Below, in pieces: positions 26,544 to 34,743 of a DNA stretch of 64,000 bases. Under the pieces are notes generated by a model. It was not told the DNA's origin. It did not search any database and saw nothing but the letters and a program-made list of their open reading frames with translations. Source of the DNA: GWF sp964610445 (GTDB lineage Bacteria > Patescibacteriota > Microgenomatia > UBA1400 > UBA12108); assembly GCA_964610445.1 (NCBI GenBank), contig CAZSVV010000001.1:1-64000 (forward strand), written 5' to 3'. Every line of letters begins with the position of its first letter. Position 1 is the first letter of the stretch. The position numbers were made by a program, and so were the translations under genes.

Positions 26544-27734
26544 CTAATTATGAATTGTAGCATAACGAGTGGAGTGTGGGATGATTGCGCTGAGCTTGTT
26601 TAGTATAAGTAGTGGAATGACAGAGATCATAACAAAAAGTATCTGGAGGGTGATTGGATCCTCAAAACTAAAACCTACAATTAATAGAATAATCAGAGGA
26701 GCTACTCGCCCGGTACCCATCGCGATCTCTCCTATGGAGAGAACTTTGCTCATGTTTTGTTTAATTGTGTCGTTGTCGTTTACTATTGAATAAATGACTC
26801 CCTCATAATGTAGTGAGAAAGAAGAATTAAGAAGAACTACTACGATCTGGTATGCCATAAAAACCATAAAGTTCCAATTAGTTGCTAGTAAGAGCGCGAC
26901 GCTAGCAAAGACAAAAGTGGCAGAAGTAGAGATAGCTTTTTGTATAGAGATATTCTTTACTTTTGTGTACAAATAAGTACTAACTATGCTGGCTATAGTC
27001 AGAGATGTAGATATATAACCCCATTTGGCGACATCTCCAATAAACATAAAAGTTACTACTCCTAGCACTGCCCACATAGGCCCGTTATAAAAACCGTATA
27101 ACAATCTCGTCGTGGCAAATATCTTGACCTCCTCGATCTGCAAAAGTGAGATATAGGAAGCACTATTGGTGTTAGTTGAAAGGTTGGCTATTGGGATTCT
27201 GGATATTAACATCACAATCGATATACCAGCGAATAGACTAAGATAATAACTCACTTGGTAAGAGCCAAGAGATGATATAAGACTAGTAATCAGTGGGACC
27301 GATATTATGCTTACTAAGTTCATTATTGATGACTTTACCCCAAGAAACTTAGTAGTTTCTGAACCGTTTGTAATCTGTCCTACTATGATGGAATAACTCA
27401 TCGCTTGGAGACCAATACCTATGCCTGCTAGGATGCCGAATGGGATTATTATGTTGGTGATATTAGCTCCAGTTAGCATCAATATCCCTGCTTGGAGCAT
27501 CCCAACGAATATTGAGGCGACATACACTTTCTTAGCCCCGTAGGAGCTAATAAGCCTAGGTGCGAACTGAGTACTCAATAGGATGCTCAGAAAAAGAGCG
27601 ATGTAGTAAGAGAGGATCTTACTAGCTTCTTTGGTTGTTTCCCATAGATATAGTCCCACCAAAGATCCCAGGGTAAAGTCATAAATGACGTATAGCGAGA
27701 GGATTGCAAGGAATATTTTTTGTGAGCGGGACAT
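26544..27734 (-). CDS. Major facilitator superfamily transporter
   Basis: 396 residues with about twelve transmembrane helices in two six-helix halves separated by a loop near 190. No substrate signature that I can name. It is in the same operon as two S51-like peptidases upstream and a third S51-like fusion downstream, so transport of small peptides or amino-acid derivatives is possible, though this is inference from context. Confidence 0.75.
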   Translation of the reverse strand: MSRSQKIFLAILSLYVIYDFTLGSLVGLYLWETTKEASKILSYYIALFLSILLSTQFAPRLISSYGAKKVYVASIFVGMLQAGILMLTGANITNIIIPFGILAGIGIGLQAMSYSIIVGQITNGSETTKFLGVKSSIMNLVSIISVPLITSLISSLGSYQVSYYLSLFAGISIVMLISRIPIANLSTNTNSASYISLLQIEEVKIFATTRLLYGFYNGPMWAVLGVVTFMFIGDVAKWGYISTSLTIASIVSTYLYTKVKNISIQKAISTSATFVFASVALLLATNWNFMVFMAYQIVVVLLNSSFSLHYEGVIYSIVNDNDTIKQNMSKVLSIGEIAMGTGRVAPLIILLIVGFSFEDPITLQILFVMISVIPLLILNKLSAIIPHSTRYATIHN

Positions 27735-27741
27735 TAGTTAA

Positions 27742-28377
27742 TTATGTCACGCTGACAATTTTAAAACTATCACCTACTATTTCGATATAACAATTATTGG
27801 GGAGGAAGATATGTGCATGATCCTCGTTGTAGGTCTGAGGGAATTTGTGCTCACTGTAATCTGTCCTCTTAGTCTCTAATCCCCAGTGAGGCATAAATAC
27901 AGCATTAATAAAGTTAATGCCGCGAGTACTGGTTAGTTCATATTTCTCTGCATTTTTGCCGGGTCTGCCATTGGCTTTGATATCGATACCGGCGACTACT
28001 GATCCGGCACTCTCGGAGATGTAAACCATACCATCCTCTACCCTATTGGTTATATAGCTGATAAAGTTATTTGTCTGCGCCTGCTTGAGAAAATAGAATG
28101 GATCCCCGCCCTCGACATACACGACAGAATAGTTTGCTAGATCTCTCACTAGATCCTCCTCAGACTTTCCTGTGATGTCGTAGTCTTGGCAGATGAATCC
28201 ACCCTGCTTTAGTGTTTCGCGATTTTTGTAGTGCCAGTCGAGCTCTGACTCTTTGAAGTTTTTGTATTTAATAGGTGTTGTGATAAAGACAGTTTTTTGT
28301 TTTTGTTCAACACTAATTTTTTGGCTAATGGCCAACCCACTGACATAAAACTGTGAGGCCATATATATATTCTTCAT
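27742..28377 (-). CDS. Peptidase S51-like protein
   Basis: 211 residues. VVYVEGGDPFYFL (about 88-100) and YISESAGSVVAG with the nucleophile serine in SESAGS (about 121-126) follow the S51 dipeptidase E pattern; MPHWGLETKR supplies the histidine. Cytoplasmic. The start overlaps the stop of the previous S51 gene by 4 bp, so the two are translationally coupled. Confidence 0.78.
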   Translation of the reverse strand: MKNIYMASQFYVSGLAISQKISVEQKQKTVFITTPIKYKNFKESELDWHYKNRETLKQGGFICQDYDITGKSEEDLVRDLANYSVVYVEGGDPFYFLKQAQTNNFISYITNRVEDGMVYISESAGSVVAGIDIKANGRPGKNAEKYELTSTRGINFINAVFMPHWGLETKRTDYSEHKFPQTYNEDHAHIFLPNNCYIEIVGDSFKIVSVT

Positions 28378-29024
28378 AGTTCGGTCCTCACGTCGATGAT
28401 GCGTGATTCATCACCTATTACTTCGATGTATTGGTAGTTGTTGAGTGCGATTAGTGGAGTGTTGCCGCTAAACATATAGTTAAATGTTTCGTCTGACAAC
28501 CATCTAGTTCGAAAGTCGATACTGCCCCAGTGAGGGATGATGGTATATGGAACCAAGCTATACCCAACAGTATCAACTGGATTCTTTAGTGTAGCTAAAT
28601 CCTTTGGATTTTGAAGCTCTGCCATACTAGTCCCGGCGATAATGGACCCAGCAGATGTGCCCATGTAGATTACTCCAGAATTTACTAATTCTTTGACATA
28701 ATCTGCAAAATTATTATCGTTGCCTTTTTCTTTGAGATAAAATTCGTTACCGCCAGAAATGTATAAGACCTCTATGCTTTTGAGGTCATGCCGAATTTGT
28801 TCATTAGTCTTATCAGCAATAGTGTAGTCAAAGGTGATGAAGCCATTATTGTTTAAGCCATCCCGGTCTTCTTGGACCCAAGATAGATCTTCTTGATCAC
28901 TGTCTCCTTCGACCGGAGTAATTATGAATGCTGTTTTTAGTGGCCTATCATGACCGAGTCGGCGGCGGATACTCTCCCCTACTCCCTTTATCCCGATACT
29001 ACTAGTAAGAAAAAGATGTTGCAT
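28374..29024 (-). CDS. Peptidase S51-like protein
   Basis: 216 residues. LYISGGNEFYL, then YMGTSAGSIIAGTS with the serine of GTSAGS, and a late IPHWGS give the complete S51 catalytic pattern. It heads the operon S51-S51-MFS-hypothetical-CysRS-C/S51. On the minus strand TATAAT (29038-29033) ends 8 nt before the ATG; the divergent gene starts only 16 bp away. Confidence 0.8.
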   Translation of the reverse strand: MQHLFLTSSIGIKGVGESIRRRLGHDRPLKTAFIITPVEGDSDQEDLSWVQEDRDGLNNNGFITFDYTIADKTNEQIRHDLKSIEVLYISGGNEFYLKEKGNDNNFADYVKELVNSGVIYMGTSAGSIIAGTSMAELQNPKDLATLKNPVDTVGYSLVPYTIIPHWGSIDFRTRWLSDETFNYMFSGNTPLIALNNYQYIEVIGDESRIIDVRTEL

Positions 29025-29040
29025 AGGATACTATTATAGT
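29025..29040. promoter_or_regulatory. 16-bp divergent promoter core
   Basis: The entire space between two divergent start codons. It holds minus TATAAT (29038-29033) and plus GATACT (29027-29032), each 8 nt from its ATG, so both mRNAs would be leaderless or nearly so. Confidence 0.45.
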
Positions 29041-29547
29041 ATGGGGAAGATAATTGTGGTAAATGATCTCATGCAGACAGACTATCGGTACGAGCTGGTA
29101 GCTCCTATGGGAGAGGACTTTGATGATGGCTTTGCTCCTGAACTCACGCCAAAAGAGATGTTAGAGCTAGGAGTATTTGGTGGCAGGTATATGACTGACT
29201 GTCGAGATGAGTATCCCACAGACTGGTATGAGAATGCCAAGCTATGTCACGAAGGGCACGATCCAAAACTTAACTTTTTTGGTATTAATGCTAGTCAACC
29301 ATTATCTGTTTGGCGTGCGAAGGGTTGGATTTTCTCAGAAGACCCTCGAGGGTGGTTCCAGTGGTATTGCCGCTACTTTATGGGCAGACGGATACCGATT
29401 GAGGATGCCAAGCAGATCAAGCGGTGGCAAATGTTTAAGCGGCATTTAGCCCAGGTCAAAAAGAACTGCAGGATAGGAGATTATTCTTGTCGTCCTATAC
29501 AGAGACAAGCACTTCTGCACTGGGCTTACGATTCACGAAAGATTTGA
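29041..29547 (+). CDS. Conserved uncharacterised protein
   Basis: 168 residues, soluble, rich in W, Y and C. Begins MGKIIVVNDLMQTDYRYEL, followed by LTPKEMLELGVFGGRYMTDC. My impression is that similar proteins exist in other bacteria and in plants without a known function; I could not check. No catalytic motif that I can name. It stands alone on the plus strand between the S51 operon and mscL. Confidence 0.7.
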   Translation: MGKIIVVNDLMQTDYRYELVAPMGEDFDDGFAPELTPKEMLELGVFGGRYMTDCRDEYPTDWYENAKLCHEGHDPKLNFFGINASQPLSVWRAKGWIFSEDPRGWFQWYCRYFMGRRIPIEDAKQIKRWQMFKRHLAQVKKNCRIGDYSCRPIQRQALLHWAYDSRKI

Positions 29548-29859
29548 TTATTTTTTTTGATCTTTTGGTTTGTCGATTTTGTCTAAGCCTAGGCCGTGAA
29601 CGCCGTAGTAGACGATCGCGGAGACAATAAGGAGATCAATCAGAGTAGAGACAAAGTTTCCCCACATCAACTTACTACTACCCATGACAATGTAGGCATC
29701 TTTAAAGTTGCCTGCAAAACCAATGATAAGGCTGAGAAATGGGTTAATGATGTCTGATATTAATGATGCCACTAGTTTGGAGACTGCACCACCCAGGAGA
29801 AAGCCGACGGCAAGACCAACTACTCCCTGTTCACGGATAAAATTAAGAAAACCTTTCAT
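29548..29859 (-). CDS. mscL: Large-conductance mechanosensitive channel
   Basis: 103 residues, slightly short of the usual 130-odd. FLNFIREQGVVGLAVGFLLG at the N-terminus and a second transmembrane helix (about 68-90) with a lysine-rich tail are typical MscL. It opens under membrane tension to release solutes. It converges on the 168-residue gene with no spacing. Confidence 0.9.
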   Translation of the reverse strand: MKGFLNFIREQGVVGLAVGFLLGGAVSKLVASLISDIINPFLSLIIGFAGNFKDAYIVMGSSKLMWGNFVSTLIDLLIVSAIVYYGVHGLGLDKIDKPKDQKK

Positions 29860-29915
29860 AATGATCCCCCATTTATTCTATTGCTAACTTATTATAATAC
29901 CTTAAGTCTCGAGCG

Positions 29916-29927
29916 TATAATTGAGAA
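29916..29927 (+). promoter_or_regulatory. -10 box, leaderless arrangement
   Basis: TATAAT at 29916-29921 ends 6 nt before the ATG at 29928. Confidence 0.5.
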
Positions 29928-31142
29928 ATGTTCAAAGCTATTGGGATCGCTCGACATAACGTAAATGCACGGATCTACCTAATTTATAGTTTTTTGCAGA
30001 GTTTGTGGTTTATTGAGGCAGTCTGGTATTTCTACTGGGCTAGGTTTTTGACATACTCTCAAATCGGAATATTTTTTTCATTCTTAGTAATACTTGGTTT
30101 AGTAGCTGAGATACCAACTGGATATATAGCAGATAAATATGGCAGGAAAAAATCTGTAGTTGGTGGCACTATCCTCCTATTTTTGGGTGCCATACTTATA
30201 ACTAGCGCTAGTGATGCGGTCCTACTAGTTGCGGGAGTCAGTGTGATGAGCATAGGACGAGCATTTATCTCTGGGGCACTAGAAGCAATAGTCTATGACG
30301 ACTTAAAGAGTAGTGGGAAACATTCTCATTGGGATAGTTTGCAGAGTACCACAATCCAGATATCTCTGGTTGCATATATTCTGGCTGTACCCATTGGAGG
30401 TTTTCTTTACAACATTCATTTTAGGCTACCAAACATACTCGAAGCGATCAGTATGTTTTTGTCGGTACTCATGGCGCTCAAACTCAGGGATACCTCCAAG
30501 CAACATCACCTCTTAGAGAGAAAAATCAAAGTTAAGGAGCTACTAGTCGGGTTTAGAGAACTCTTTAGTAAGCGTTTGGCCCCATACCTCTTACCTGCAT
30601 TTATGGTAATTAGTATTTTTGAACTATATGACTGGGGACTATCTAAGCCGGCAATGGCTGTGAGCTTTGGACTTGATTCACAAGGTCAGGCAATAGTTTA
30701 TACACTACTGGCAATACTAAATATTGTCACCATAGGATTGATGCCTAGACTGCGAAGGTTGATGGGCGACTACTGGGGATTACGTATCCTGAATCTGATA
30801 TCAGGACTAGCTTTTGTGGTATCAACATATGTAATTGGGATGTGGGGTATAGGTATCTTATGGTTACTTGAGTCTGCAGGTAATCTGGGTGACCCATGGA
30901 CATCCAGCGTAGTCAACGAGAATACGGAGTCAAAGTATAGGGCTACTACCCTATCAACGCTAGCTTTTATGACCCGAATACCCCATTTTTTCGTTAACAT
31001 ACTAGCAGGATTAGCTCTCGACTCATCTGGAATTGGCCGTTTCCATTGGTGGCTCGGAATAGCAATCATCTTATTAGTACTATTGAGCTCTATCTCGAGA
31101 AAAAGACCCTATTTGACAGGCAAAAGGTTAAGTGTGTTATAA
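29928..31142 (+). CDS. Major facilitator superfamily transporter
   Basis: 404 residues, about twelve transmembrane helices. The loop between TM2 and TM3 carries EIPTGYIADKYGRKKSVVGG, the MFS motif A (G-x3-D-x2-G-R-K). It resembles efflux-type MFS proteins, substrate unknown. A second MFS protein with the same E-[IV]-PTG motif lies at 61639. Confidence 0.8.
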   Translation: MFKAIGIARHNVNARIYLIYSFLQSLWFIEAVWYFYWARFLTYSQIGIFFSFLVILGLVAEIPTGYIADKYGRKKSVVGGTILLFLGAILITSASDAVLLVAGVSVMSIGRAFISGALEAIVYDDLKSSGKHSHWDSLQSTTIQISLVAYILAVPIGGFLYNIHFRLPNILEAISMFLSVLMALKLRDTSKQHHLLERKIKVKELLVGFRELFSKRLAPYLLPAFMVISIFELYDWGLSKPAMAVSFGLDSQGQAIVYTLLAILNIVTIGLMPRLRRLMGDYWGLRILNLISGLAFVVSTYVIGMWGIGILWLLESAGNLGDPWTSSVVNENTESKYRATTLSTLAFMTRIPHFFVNILAGLALDSSGIGRFHWWLGIAIILLVLLSSISRKRPYLTGKRLSVL

Positions 31143-31143
31143 T
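31113..31143 (+). promoter_or_regulatory. Promoter of the RRM gene
   Basis: TTGACA (31113-31118), 19-nt spacer, TATAAT (31138-31143), overlapping the end of the MFS gene. This gives a leader of about 98 nt, unusually long for this window. Confidence 0.6.
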
Positions 31144-31218
31144 ACCGTCTAGTTATATATGTGTTCAGGCTTTTCCCTACTTTCGTGAGTTTTCACTGCT
31201 AGTTTGGTTAAAAAGTTT

Positions 31219-31244
31219 TGGCACGCTAATTTATGGAGGTGCCA
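31219..31244 (+). promoter_or_regulatory. Leader hairpin that masks the ribosome binding site
   Basis: TGGCAC (31219-31224) pairs with GTGCCA (31239-31244). The second arm overlaps the end of the Shine-Dalgarno GGAGGT (31235-31240). Melting or protein binding could control translation. Confidence 0.4.
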
Positions 31245-31247
31245 TAC

Positions 31248-31625
31248 ATGGCAACCAGACTATTTGTCGGCAGTCTCGCTTGGGCGACGACGGACGATTC
31301 ATTATCAGCATTTTTCTCCCAAGTAGGTACTGTAACCAGTGCTAAGGTCATAACCGACCGTGCAACTGGTCGCTCAACGGGCTTCGGCTTTGTTGAGATG
31401 AGTACTGACGAAGAGGCTCAAAAGGCAGTAGCCGAGCTCAATGGCAAAGACCTAGATGGTCGCGCTATCGTTGTAAACGAAGCTCGCCCAATGGAACCTC
31501 GCGACAATTCTAGTCGTGGTGGATTCGGTGGCGGCTCACGTGGCGGATTTGGCGGCGGTTCACGCGGCGGATTCTCACGCGACAACAATCGCAGCAGTGG
31601 TGGCTACGGCAACCGCAGTTACTAA
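31248..31625 (+). CDS. Glycine-rich RRM RNA-binding protein
   Basis: 125 residues. One RRM with RNP2 LFVGSL (5-10) and RNP1-like STGFGFVEM (43-51), then an Arg/Gly/Ser-rich tail with repeated GGGSRGGF-type units. Such proteins bind single-stranded RNA, often as cold-shock RNA chaperones. The start is fixed by GGAGGT 7 nt upstream of the ATG at 31248; an in-frame ATG at 31233 would lie before that site. A terminator follows at 31653. Confidence 0.92.
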   Translation: MATRLFVGSLAWATTDDSLSAFFSQVGTVTSAKVITDRATGRSTGFGFVEMSTDEEAQKAVAELNGKDLDGRAIVVNEARPMEPRDNSSRGGFGGGSRGGFGGGSRGGFSRDNNRSSGGYGNRSY

Positions 31626-31652
31626 GACATAAAAGTATTAGTATAAAAATTA

Positions 31653-31683
31653 AATATCCCCGCTTAGGCGGGGATATTTTTTT
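31653..31683 (+). terminator. Rho-independent terminator after the RRM gene
   Basis: ATATCCCCGC and GCGGGGATAT form a 10-bp stem with a 4-nt loop followed by a run of T. Read from the other strand an A-rich flank also allows use by the convergent HxlR gene. Confidence 0.88.
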
Positions 31684-31686
31684 GCC

Positions 31687-32004
31687 TTATTTGATTAAGT
31701 GCTGACTACCCCACTCTGCCATCTTTTTGAGTAGAGGTAGTAGTGATCTACCGCTCGGCGTGAGTGAATACTCTACTCTAGGTGGGATTACAGGATAAAC
31801 CATGCGGCTAATAAGACCATCTATCTCTAGCTGTCTTAGCTGCTGTGTTAGCATTTTCTGGGTAATATTTTCTATATTCTTCTGGAGTTCGCTATAACGA
31901 AGACTGTTATCTCTTAGTAAGTAGAGTATCAGTGGTTTCCATTTGCCCCCTATTACTCTGAGAGTAGCCTCGACACCTCCACAACTTAACTTATTAGTAT
32001 CCAT
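31687..32004 (-). CDS. HxlR-family winged-helix regulator
   Basis: 105 residues. GGKWKPLILYLLRDNSLRYSEL, then ITQKMLTQQLRQLEIDGLI and YSLTPSGRSLLPLL are diagnostic for HxlR. A single cysteine (C8) near the N-terminus suits redox or electrophile sensing as in YodB-type members; this is an inference. Divergent from the LUD gene, its probable target. TATACA ends 6 nt before the ATG. Confidence 0.85.
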   Translation of the reverse strand: MDTNKLSCGGVEATLRVIGGKWKPLILYLLRDNSLRYSELQKNIENITQKMLTQQLRQLEIDGLISRMVYPVIPPRVEYSLTPSGRSLLPLLKKMAEWGSQHLIK

Positions 32005-32071
32005 ATGGTATGTATACTACTAGATTGTGTGTACTTGTCAATATGAATGTTTAAGCATATGATGCATTTAT
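32005..32071. promoter_or_regulatory. Divergent promoter region between HxlR and LUD genes
   Basis: Minus TATACA ends 6 nt before the HxlR ATG. Plus TATGAT (32058-32063) ends 8 nt before the LUD ATG. The 67 bp probably also hold the HxlR operator, not identified with confidence. Confidence 0.45.
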
Positions 32072-32686
32072 ATGAATTACAAACAAGTTCCCAGTGACAG
32101 TGTTATCAAAAAAACAATCGAAGCTCTAAGCGCTCGCGGGTTTGCGGCACAATTGGTTGCTACAAAAGCAGAAGCAAAAAGTGCAGCATTATCATTGATC
32201 ACAAAAGGCTCAGAAGTGATGACCATGACATCAAAAACTCTTGATGAAGTAGGGTTAGCTGAGGCTATTAACGGTGAATCTAGTGAATATGTATCACTCA
32301 AAAATAAGCTAATGAGTATGGACCGCTCTACACAGAGTAGAGAGATGCAGGAAATAGGGGCAGCCCCAGCTATCGCATTGGGTAGCGTTCATGGTATTAC
32401 CGAAGATGGTCAGATCATCATTGCTTCGGCAACTGGCAGCCAACTACCTGCGTATGCGTACGGTGCCGAAAAGGTTATATGGGTTGTGGGTGCTCAAAAA
32501 ATTAGCAAGAATCTAGATGATGCGATGAAGCGACTTAATGAATATGTACTCCCCCTAGAATCAGAGCGAGCACGCATCGCTTACGGAGTGGAGGGTAGTA
32601 ATATTAGCAAACTACTCATCATGAATAACGAGTTTACGCCTAATCGTATTCATCTAATTATGGTGAAAGAAGAGCTCGGCTTCTAG
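32072..32686 (+). CDS. LUD-domain (LutC/YkgG-like) protein
   Basis: 204 residues. SKTLDEVGL, ALGSVHGITEDGQIIIAS and GAEKVIWVVGAQKIS are characteristic of the LUD domain found in lactate-utilisation proteins LutB/LutC. No iron-sulfur LutB partner is next door, so a lactate role is not supported. Divergent from an HxlR regulator. Confidence 0.85.
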   Translation: MNYKQVPSDSVIKKTIEALSARGFAAQLVATKAEAKSAALSLITKGSEVMTMTSKTLDEVGLAEAINGESSEYVSLKNKLMSMDRSTQSREMQEIGAAPAIALGSVHGITEDGQIIIASATGSQLPAYAYGAEKVIWVVGAQKISKNLDDAMKRLNEYVLPLESERARIAYGVEGSNISKLLIMNNEFTPNRIHLIMVKEELGF

Positions 32687-33112
32687 TCAAAGTTTGTCAA
32701 TTGAGTGAGCTTGATTGAGACCTTCTTCATCAAATTCTGTATTGAACCAAGTATCAATAATTTCTTTTGCCTGATCGTTAGATGTATTAACATTCCCCAT
32801 CACTAGTACGTTTGCATCATTCCATTTTCTGGCGAGCTGGGCTATCTGAGCACTAGTACACAAGGCGGCACGGATCCCTTTGACTTTATTTGCAGCCATA
32901 CAAGCTCCGGTACCACTCCAACAAAATAATATTCCTAGATCAGCCTGACCACTGACGATAGTTTTGCCAAGTTTGAGACCGATGTCTGCCCACTTACCAT
33001 TTGGAGCATCTAAATCTCCCTGGAGTATAACTTCGTGTCCCAATGTATTAACATAGTCCACGACATAATTATTTAGCGGAGTTACCTCATCTGTTGCGAT
33101 GACAATTTTCAT
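32687..33112 (-). CDS. RpiB/LacA/LacB-family sugar-phosphate isomerase-like protein
   Basis: 141 residues. MKIVIATDEVTPLNNYVVDY and LGILFCWSGTGACMAANKVKGIRA follow the RpiB fold, in which the CWSGTG region carries the catalytic cysteine (usually C-G-T/S-G). The normal HxxxH region is altered, so the substrate is uncertain. TATAAT ends 6 nt before the ATG. Convergent with the LUD gene, sharing the junction. Confidence 0.75.
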   Translation of the reverse strand: MKIVIATDEVTPLNNYVVDYVNTLGHEVILQGDLDAPNGKWADIGLKLGKTIVSGQADLGILFCWSGTGACMAANKVKGIRAALCTSAQIAQLARKWNDANVLVMGNVNTSNDQAKEIIDTWFNTEFDEEGLNQAHSIDKL

Positions 33113-33124
33113 GATTAAATTATA

Positions 33125-33379
33125 TCAAGTTAGTTTGGCTTTTTCTTTGTGAGTCAGTTTTTTTATTTCGTGCTCCCGCTTTAACGCAGATGATTTGTCT
33201 ATACATTGTTCTGAATATGCGATCTTGATGGGTGGGAAGCTCCTGGTATATTTGGCGCCACGGCCACTCAGGTGAACGGCAAAACGCTTGGCGACGTCTT
33301 TTGCAATCCCCGTGTAGTAGTTATTGCCTTCGCAGAGTAGGACGTATACCCAGTAATTCCTGTCAGGTAGATTGGGCAT
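33125..33379 (-). CDS. GIY-YIG nuclease domain protein (YhbQ-like)
   Basis: 84 residues. WVYVLLC...YYTGIAKDVAKR is the GIY-YIG core (YVL...YTG), with a later conserved E in SALKREHEIKK. Small stand-alone members of this kind occur widely with roles in DNA or RNA processing. Its start overlaps the SDR gene by 17 bp. Confidence 0.85.
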   Translation of the reverse strand: MPNLPDRNYWVYVLLCEGNNYYTGIAKDVAKRFAVHLSGRGAKYTRSFPPIKIAYSEQCIDKSSALKREHEIKKLTHKEKAKLT

Positions 33380-34145
33380 ATAGAAGTGCCTTGGTTACCC
33401 ATGAACGCGGCAAAAAACGAACGAGGAGAGTCCCTAACCTATTCGTCCAGCCATAGACTGCGACACGACGAGCGTCCAACATAGCCTGATATCCGTACTC
33501 AGCGACCTGTTTGGATGTGGGCATCCTACCCATGATCCCAAATGTTTTATCCTTACCAGCGACCGACCAAAAGTTAGACTGAGTAGGACCAGGACATAAG
33601 GTAGTGAGAGTAATATTTGATCCAGACAACTCTTCTGCCACCGCCTCTGAGAGATGGAGTACATAAGATTTGGTTGCAAAATATACTGCCATGAGGGGGC
33701 CAGGTTGAAAGGCAGCACCACTAGCGACATTGACTATGTATGATCGCTCTTTGCCAGCCATCCGAGTAATATACATTTTGGTCAGATAGGTTAAGGCGAT
33801 AATATTTACATTAATCATCTTCAGTTCTTTGTCCCAGCTGGTTTCCCTAAATGTCCCAAAGTCACCAAATCCAGCATTATTGATCAAGTACTTTGGAGTG
33901 ATCTTTTGCTTATCTAGATTATTTACCAATAACTCGAGATTAGAGATTTCTGAGAGATCTAGTTCGTAGACTAGGACCTTGATTTTGTAGTGAGATTTTA
34001 GCTCGGTAGCTAGAGAATTGAGAGCGTTAATATTGCGAGCCACCAGCACCAGATTGACATTGTTCTTGGCAAAGATCCGCGCAAACTCGAGGCCTATACC
34101 ACTACTAGCACCAGTGACGACTGCCCATTTTTGGTTATTTTTCAT
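33363..34145 (-). CDS. Short-chain dehydrogenase/reductase
   Basis: 260 residues. NAD(P)-binding TGASSGIGLEF (about 11-21), NNAGFG, the catalytic serine of VASGAA and YFATKSY (Y-x3-K) are all present, as in the DltE/YqjQ-like subgroup. The substrate is unknown. TACAAT lies 8 nt before the ATG. Confidence 0.88.
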   Translation of the reverse strand: MKNNQKWAVVTGASSGIGLEFARIFAKNNVNLVLVARNINALNSLATELKSHYKIKVLVYELDLSEISNLELLVNNLDKQKITPKYLINNAGFGDFGTFRETSWDKELKMINVNIIALTYLTKMYITRMAGKERSYIVNVASGAAFQPGPLMAVYFATKSYVLHLSEAVAEELSGSNITLTTLCPGPTQSNFWSVAGKDKTFGIMGRMPTSKQVAEYGYQAMLDARRVAVYGWTNRLGTLLVRFLPRSWVTKALLYAQST

Positions 34146-34194
34146 ATACCTATATTGTACCTCCCTACGCGTTCATGTGTTATAGTAGAAGACT

Positions 34195-34731
34195 ATGGAA
34201 GACAAATGTCAGAAATGTGGATCAGAGCTATCACCAGTAACAACGACCAAGACAGGCAGAGAGCTACAGCGCTGTAGTGCAGGCTCCTGGAACCCAGAAA
34301 CCAAAAAGAATGAGGGCTGTGACTACGTCAAATGGCTCGAAGTAAAGCCACAGGAGCTAGACGAAAAATGTCCCAAATGTGGCAACCCACTAGTCCTAAA
34401 CGTAACTAGATTTGGGAAGAAAATGAAGAAATGCAGCACCAATGTCTGGAACAAAGATACCAAAAAAGCTGAGGGATGTGACTACATAGAATGGATCAAT
34501 GGTACAACCGAAAAACTAGATGAAGACTGTCCTGAGTGTGGTCAAAAGCTAGTTCTCTATACTACAGCTGCTGGCAAAAAGATGAAGAAATGTAGTACTG
34601 CTGGATGGGACAGAGAAAACAAGCAGGCAACAGGATGCACCTATGTCCAATGGCTAAAAGTAGATGACTACGCCAAGACTCCAGAGGGTGATGAATTTAT
34701 GCCACCCGAGCCTCATCCTAGCGAACTCTAA
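34195..34731 (+). CDS. Three-zinc-ribbon protein (topoisomerase-type C4 repeats)
   Basis: 178 residues made of three repeats of about 50 residues, each starting CxxCG and continuing with KxxxRCS/KKCS-x-W then EGC/TGC-DY-x-(K/E)W(L/I). This is the layout of C4 zinc ribbons at the C-terminus of bacterial topoisomerase I. Here they stand alone with no topoisomerase domain, so a DNA- or RNA-binding accessory role is possible. TATAGT (34181-34186) lies 8 nt before the ATG. Confidence 0.7.
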   Translation: MEDKCQKCGSELSPVTTTKTGRELQRCSAGSWNPETKKNEGCDYVKWLEVKPQELDEKCPKCGNPLVLNVTRFGKKMKKCSTNVWNKDTKKAEGCDYIEWINGTTEKLDEDCPECGQKLVLYTTAAGKKMKKCSTAGWDRENKQATGCTYVQWLKVDDYAKTPEGDEFMPPEPHPSEL

Positions 34732-34743
34732 ATTTTAACTTGT

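Noticed and set aside
32687..33112. Ribose-5-phosphate isomerase B as a firm functional call
   Set aside because: The fold and SGTG region fit, but the catalytic histidine region is altered, so only family membership is claimed.
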